Source: Paludibacterium sp. (GTDB lineage: Bacteria > Pseudomonadota > Gammaproteobacteria > Burkholderiales > Chromobacteriaceae). From it: a stretch of DNA of 46,796 bases. This document shows positions 44,765 through 46,796 of this stretch, one piece after another. The notes under the pieces are model-generated. The model worked only from the letters and a program-made list of their open reading frames with translations. It searched no databases and had not been told where the DNA came from. Where the stretch lies: NCBI RefSeq assembly GCF_019232825.1, contig NZ_JAFAND010000147.1:1-46796 (forward strand), in the 5' to 3' direction. A program made the translations under genes and the position numbers. Position 1 is the stretch's first letter, and each line of letters opens with the position of its first letter.

Positions 44765-45559
44765 ATGCAACACCTTCACCTGTTTTCCTTGCTGCTGGCC
44801 GCCTGTGCGGCCTTTCTGGCTGGCGCCATCAACTCCGTGGCGGGAGGCGGGACCATGGTCACGTTTCCAACGCTGATGTTCCTGGGTCTGCCGCCGATCG
44901 TCGCCAACGCGACCAGCACCGTGGCGATCTGGCCGGGATCGCTGGGCAGCATTTGGGGATTTCGCCAGGAACTCGGCCGCACCGACCGCACCTTGCGCGC
45001 GCTGGTGATTCCCAGCTTGCTGGGCGGCGGCATCGGCGCTTACCTGCTGCGGCACACCGCTTCGGCCACCTTCGAGCACATGGTGCCGTTCCTCATTTTC
45101 TTCGCCACCGCGCTATTCATGGTCCAGGGCGGCATTCAGCGCCGGCTGGCCGGCGCGAATAAGGAAGCTGCCCACGGTATAGGCGGCAAGCTCGGCCTCG
45201 CGCTGGCGTGCCAACTGTTGATCGGCATTTACGGCGGCTATTTCGGCGCGGGGGTCAGCATCGTCATGCTGTCGGCGCTAAGCGCCTTCGGACAAACCGA
45301 CATTCTGGAAATGAGCGCGCTGACCAGTCTGTTCTCGCTATGCATCAACGGCGTGGCGGTACTGGTGTTCGTGGCCGCGGGGCTGGTGGACTGGCCTTAC
45401 GTGCTGGCCATGGCGCTGTGCGCGGTGGCGGGCGGCATTCTCGCCGCCGGCATCGCCCGCCGTATCGGCCGCCCCGCGGTGCGGCGCTTCGTCATCACGG
45501 TGGGCCTGACGATGACGGTGGTTTTCGTGCTGCGGCAATGGGTGTGGCACGCGATGTAG
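44765..45559 (+). CDS. TauE/SafE family anion exporter
   Basis: 264 aa, eight predicted helices. Family marks: GAINSVAGGGTMVTFPTLMFLGL near the N-terminus, NATSTVAIWPGSLGSIWGFR, and GIYGGYFGAGVSIVML opening the second half, an internal duplication of the first. Such proteins export sulfite, sulfoacetate or related anions. No sulfur genes are near, so the substrate is open. A weak RBS precedes the ATG. Confidence 0.9.
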   Translation: MQHLHLFSLLLAACAAFLAGAINSVAGGGTMVTFPTLMFLGLPPIVANATSTVAIWPGSLGSIWGFRQELGRTDRTLRALVIPSLLGGGIGAYLLRHTASATFEHMVPFLIFFATALFMVQGGIQRRLAGANKEAAHGIGGKLGLALACQLLIGIYGGYFGAGVSIVMLSALSAFGQTDILEMSALTSLFSLCINGVAVLVFVAAGLVDWPYVLAMALCAVAGGILAAGIARRIGRPAVRRFVITVGLTMTVVFVLRQWVWHAM

Positions 45560-45585
45560 CGTGGGGATCACTCTTCACACTAGGA

Positions 45586-46068
45586 TCAACGACTGCTTTT
45601 GATTCTGCCGTCGTATAACCACTTGCGAACCTTGCGGACGCGAAGTCGATGCCTGTCAGGATGACTCGGATTGATCAGGATATTTAATTCCTCCGGAACA
45701 ATCACTGAGGGTACGTGCAGCAAGACGGAGCGGCCGGATGCGACCCATGCCGAACCAAAGTCCAAGCTGACCCGGCCCGCTGGTTCTGCGTCCCAGCCGA
45801 CGTGATCTGTGCTGGCAAACGCCTCTGCCGCTTGCCAAATATCGTCCGGAATCGCGACCTCTACCAAATAGCGGTTGAGAGGCAGCCCGCCGGCATTCAA
45901 GTGCACCACGGTTTCCAGGCAAGACAAAGCAATGCTGCCTGAGCTGTAATACATCGGTACGCCTTTGCGATTCCAGCGCCCGCCAGTGAGCTTTGCCCCT
46001 GCCCCGGTCAGATCGTCTGCAGCGTAATCCGGCGCATCAGTGGCGATACGCCAAACCGAGACGGTCAT
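45586..46068 (-). CDS. RES-domain toxin
   Basis: 160 aa. RES-domain protein, the toxin of RES-Xre modules; studied members (MbcT, ParT) cleave or use NAD+. The three name residues are visible: Arg31 in LTGGRWNRKG, Glu52 in SCLETVVH, and Ser120 in LLHVPSVIVPEELN, and the end LINPSHPDRHRLRV is typical. It appears intact. Its ATG overlaps the TGA of the upstream antitoxin gene (46065-46068), the usual antitoxin-first order. Confidence 0.92.
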   Translation of the reverse strand: MTVSVWRIATDAPDYAADDLTGAGAKLTGGRWNRKGVPMYYSSGSIALSCLETVVHLNAGGLPLNRYLVEVAIPDDIWQAAEAFASTDHVGWDAEPAGRVSLDFGSAWVASGRSVLLHVPSVIVPEELNILINPSHPDRHRLRVRKVRKWLYDGRIKSSR

Positions 46069-46535
46069 AAATAGGCCCCACTCTGCATCGCCGATAACAC
46101 ATCCGAAACGATGATGAACCCGGATGCCGTATGGAGAAATTCGGCGGGACGCTTACCCCCCAACGCCGGCAATGGCTCTTCAATCCAATGCGCCACCCAT
46201 TTGGGCGCATCGAAATCCTCGGCATGGTCGCTTTCTGCCACCATCTTTTGTACTTGGCCAATCAGCGCAAACAGATTCAGCACACGTTCGCTCTCGTCGA
46301 TGCTGAGCAAGTCGTCGTTCATCGCCTTGCGATTCACCGTGGCCACGGGGATACGCAACAACTCGGCCAGACCTTTTTGCGACATAGCCATGTCTGCCAC
46401 CATGTCCTTAAACACGCGCGCTTTGACACGATCCTCGATCAGCCGTACTCGCTCGGTCAGAGGCAGCTCGTACAGCCGCAAGAAACGCTCGGCCTGAGCC
46501 CGATGCCGGGGTTTATCCTTCACGATGCTGCGCAT
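46065..46535 (-). CDS. Xre/MbcA/ParS-type antitoxin (DUF2384)
   Basis: 156 aa. An N-terminal helix-turn-helix (MSQKGLAELLRIPVATVNRK) is followed by a DUF2384 C-terminal domain with FDAPKWVAHWIEEPLPALGG, RPAEFLHTASG and SAMQSGAYL; the C-terminus normally blocks the RES active site. AGGAG lies 7 nt before the ATG. Expected to repress its own promoter through the palindrome at 46563-46574. Confidence 0.92.
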   Translation of the reverse strand: MRSIVKDKPRHRAQAERFLRLYELPLTERVRLIEDRVKARVFKDMVADMAMSQKGLAELLRIPVATVNRKAMNDDLLSIDESERVLNLFALIGQVQKMVAESDHAEDFDAPKWVAHWIEEPLPALGGKRPAEFLHTASGFIIVSDVLSAMQSGAYL

Positions 46536-46556
46536 AATCGGCTCCTTTGATCAATA

Positions 46557-46585
46557 TAGATAGCTCAAATGAGCACACAAGGCAA
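46557..46585 (-). promoter_or_regulatory. Toxin-antitoxin promoter with operator in the spacer
   Basis: On the minus strand, TTGCCT (46580-46585) and TATCTA (46557-46562) stand 17 bp apart. Between them lies the palindrome GCTCA-AA-TGAGC (46563-46574), well placed for autorepression by the Xre antitoxin. The -10 is weak (3 of 6). Confidence 0.5.
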
Positions 46586-46600
46586 GCGCACGCGATGCCG

Positions 46601-46669
46601 TGCGTTGCTGCGCGAACGCACGCTACACAAGGTGCGGGGTGTGCCGACCCGGGCCCCCTACGGGGCCCG
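46601..46669. repeat. Dispersed repeat, copy 2, with GC-rich hairpin
   Basis: Core 46601-46626 matches copy 1 at 24 of 26 positions; 46640-46651 is the reverse complement of 41368-41379. A perfect 8-bp hairpin CGGGCCCC (46650-46657) / GGGGCCCG (46662-46669) with loop CTAC closes it. No U tract follows on either strand. Confidence 0.6.
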
Positions 46670-46686
46670 CCTCCGTGGTGAAAGGC

Positions 46687-46796
46687 TTAGTCGGCAGTGA
46701 GCACTAGGCAACCCGCGACTTCACGCGCCCGCGCCGCCACCGGCAGATACAGCCATGAGGTGTGCGCGTCGATCGGCTCGGCGCGCCAGGCAAGGC
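46687..46796 (-). CDS. C-terminal end of an unidentified gene (cut by window edge)
   Basis: The minus-strand frame entering from the right edge ends at TAA (46687-46689). The visible end is 35 residues: LAWRAEPIDAHTSWLYLPVA, then ARAREVAGCLVLTAD. Codon use fits the neighbouring genes. Too short to assign a family; the 5' part lies outside the window. Confidence 0.5.
   Translation of the reverse strand, partial: LAWRAEPIDAHTSWLYLPVAARAREVAGCLVLTAD

Overview
The window is a GC-rich, tightly packed stretch of bacterial chromosome. LptF/LptG, class II fumarase, the chi subunit of DNA polymerase III (HolC), CheZ, CcoI/CcoS and the general gene style point to a Gram-negative betaproteobacterium, most likely of the Neisseriales/Chromobacteriaceae type. 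That placement is inference from gene content; no rRNA is present. I count 47 complete protein genes, one gene cut by the right edge, and one tRNA. Most of the window is core genome.

Positions 1-8140: a palindromic, MITE-like element (1-171) abuts the end of a minus-strand cluster gyrA - thioesterase - thioesterase, whose genes overlap by ATGA. Next come an orphan solute-binding lipoprotein, a divergent exported Lys/Ala/His-rich protein, tRNA-Thr with a good promoter and terminator, fumC, and two small membrane proteins. Positions 8140-16700: cheZ, a 33-residue basic small ORF with its own RBS and terminator, a patatin-like lipase, a NemR-like regulator with a palindromic operator, a tRNA-binding OB-fold protein, an enoyl-CoA isomerase-like protein and a MliC-like lysozyme inhibitor. 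A minus-strand chain follows: pepA - holC - acidic motif-repeat protein - cobalamin adenosyltransferase.

Positions 16860-32740: lptF-lptG-glnD-phosphatase run as one plus-strand unit. Then come a ribbon-helix-helix-like protein, an unknown periplasmic protein, typA, an unknown cytoplasmic protein, a PIG3-type quinone oxidoreductase, ccoI-ccoS (maturation of cbb3 oxidase), an LplT-like MFS transporter, and dusC, which overlaps the transporter tail-to-tail by 75 bp.

Positions 32880-46796: a run of plus-strand genes holds a degenerate HD-GYP protein, DUF1653, msrA, a K+ channel, a CHASE-PAS histidine kinase, a FixJ-type regulator, nadK and recN. After a 365-bp gap with a repeat, a strong terminator and a promoter come a membrane EAL phosphodiesterase, a divergent AhpD-like/AraC pair, a TauE-type exporter, a RES-Xre toxin-antitoxin module, and a second copy of the same repeat.

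Second-messenger and redox themes recur: an EAL protein and a degenerate HD-GYP protein (c-di-GMP), and a NemR-like electrophile sensor, MsrA, an AhpD-like protein and a quinone oxidoreductase (redox). No phage, CRISPR array or large mobile island is visible. The less ordinary items are the 1-171 palindrome, the motif-repeat protein beside holC, the small ORF at 9007, the HD-less HD-GYP protein, the channel-kinase-regulator cluster and the toxin-antitoxin module flanked by a repeat.
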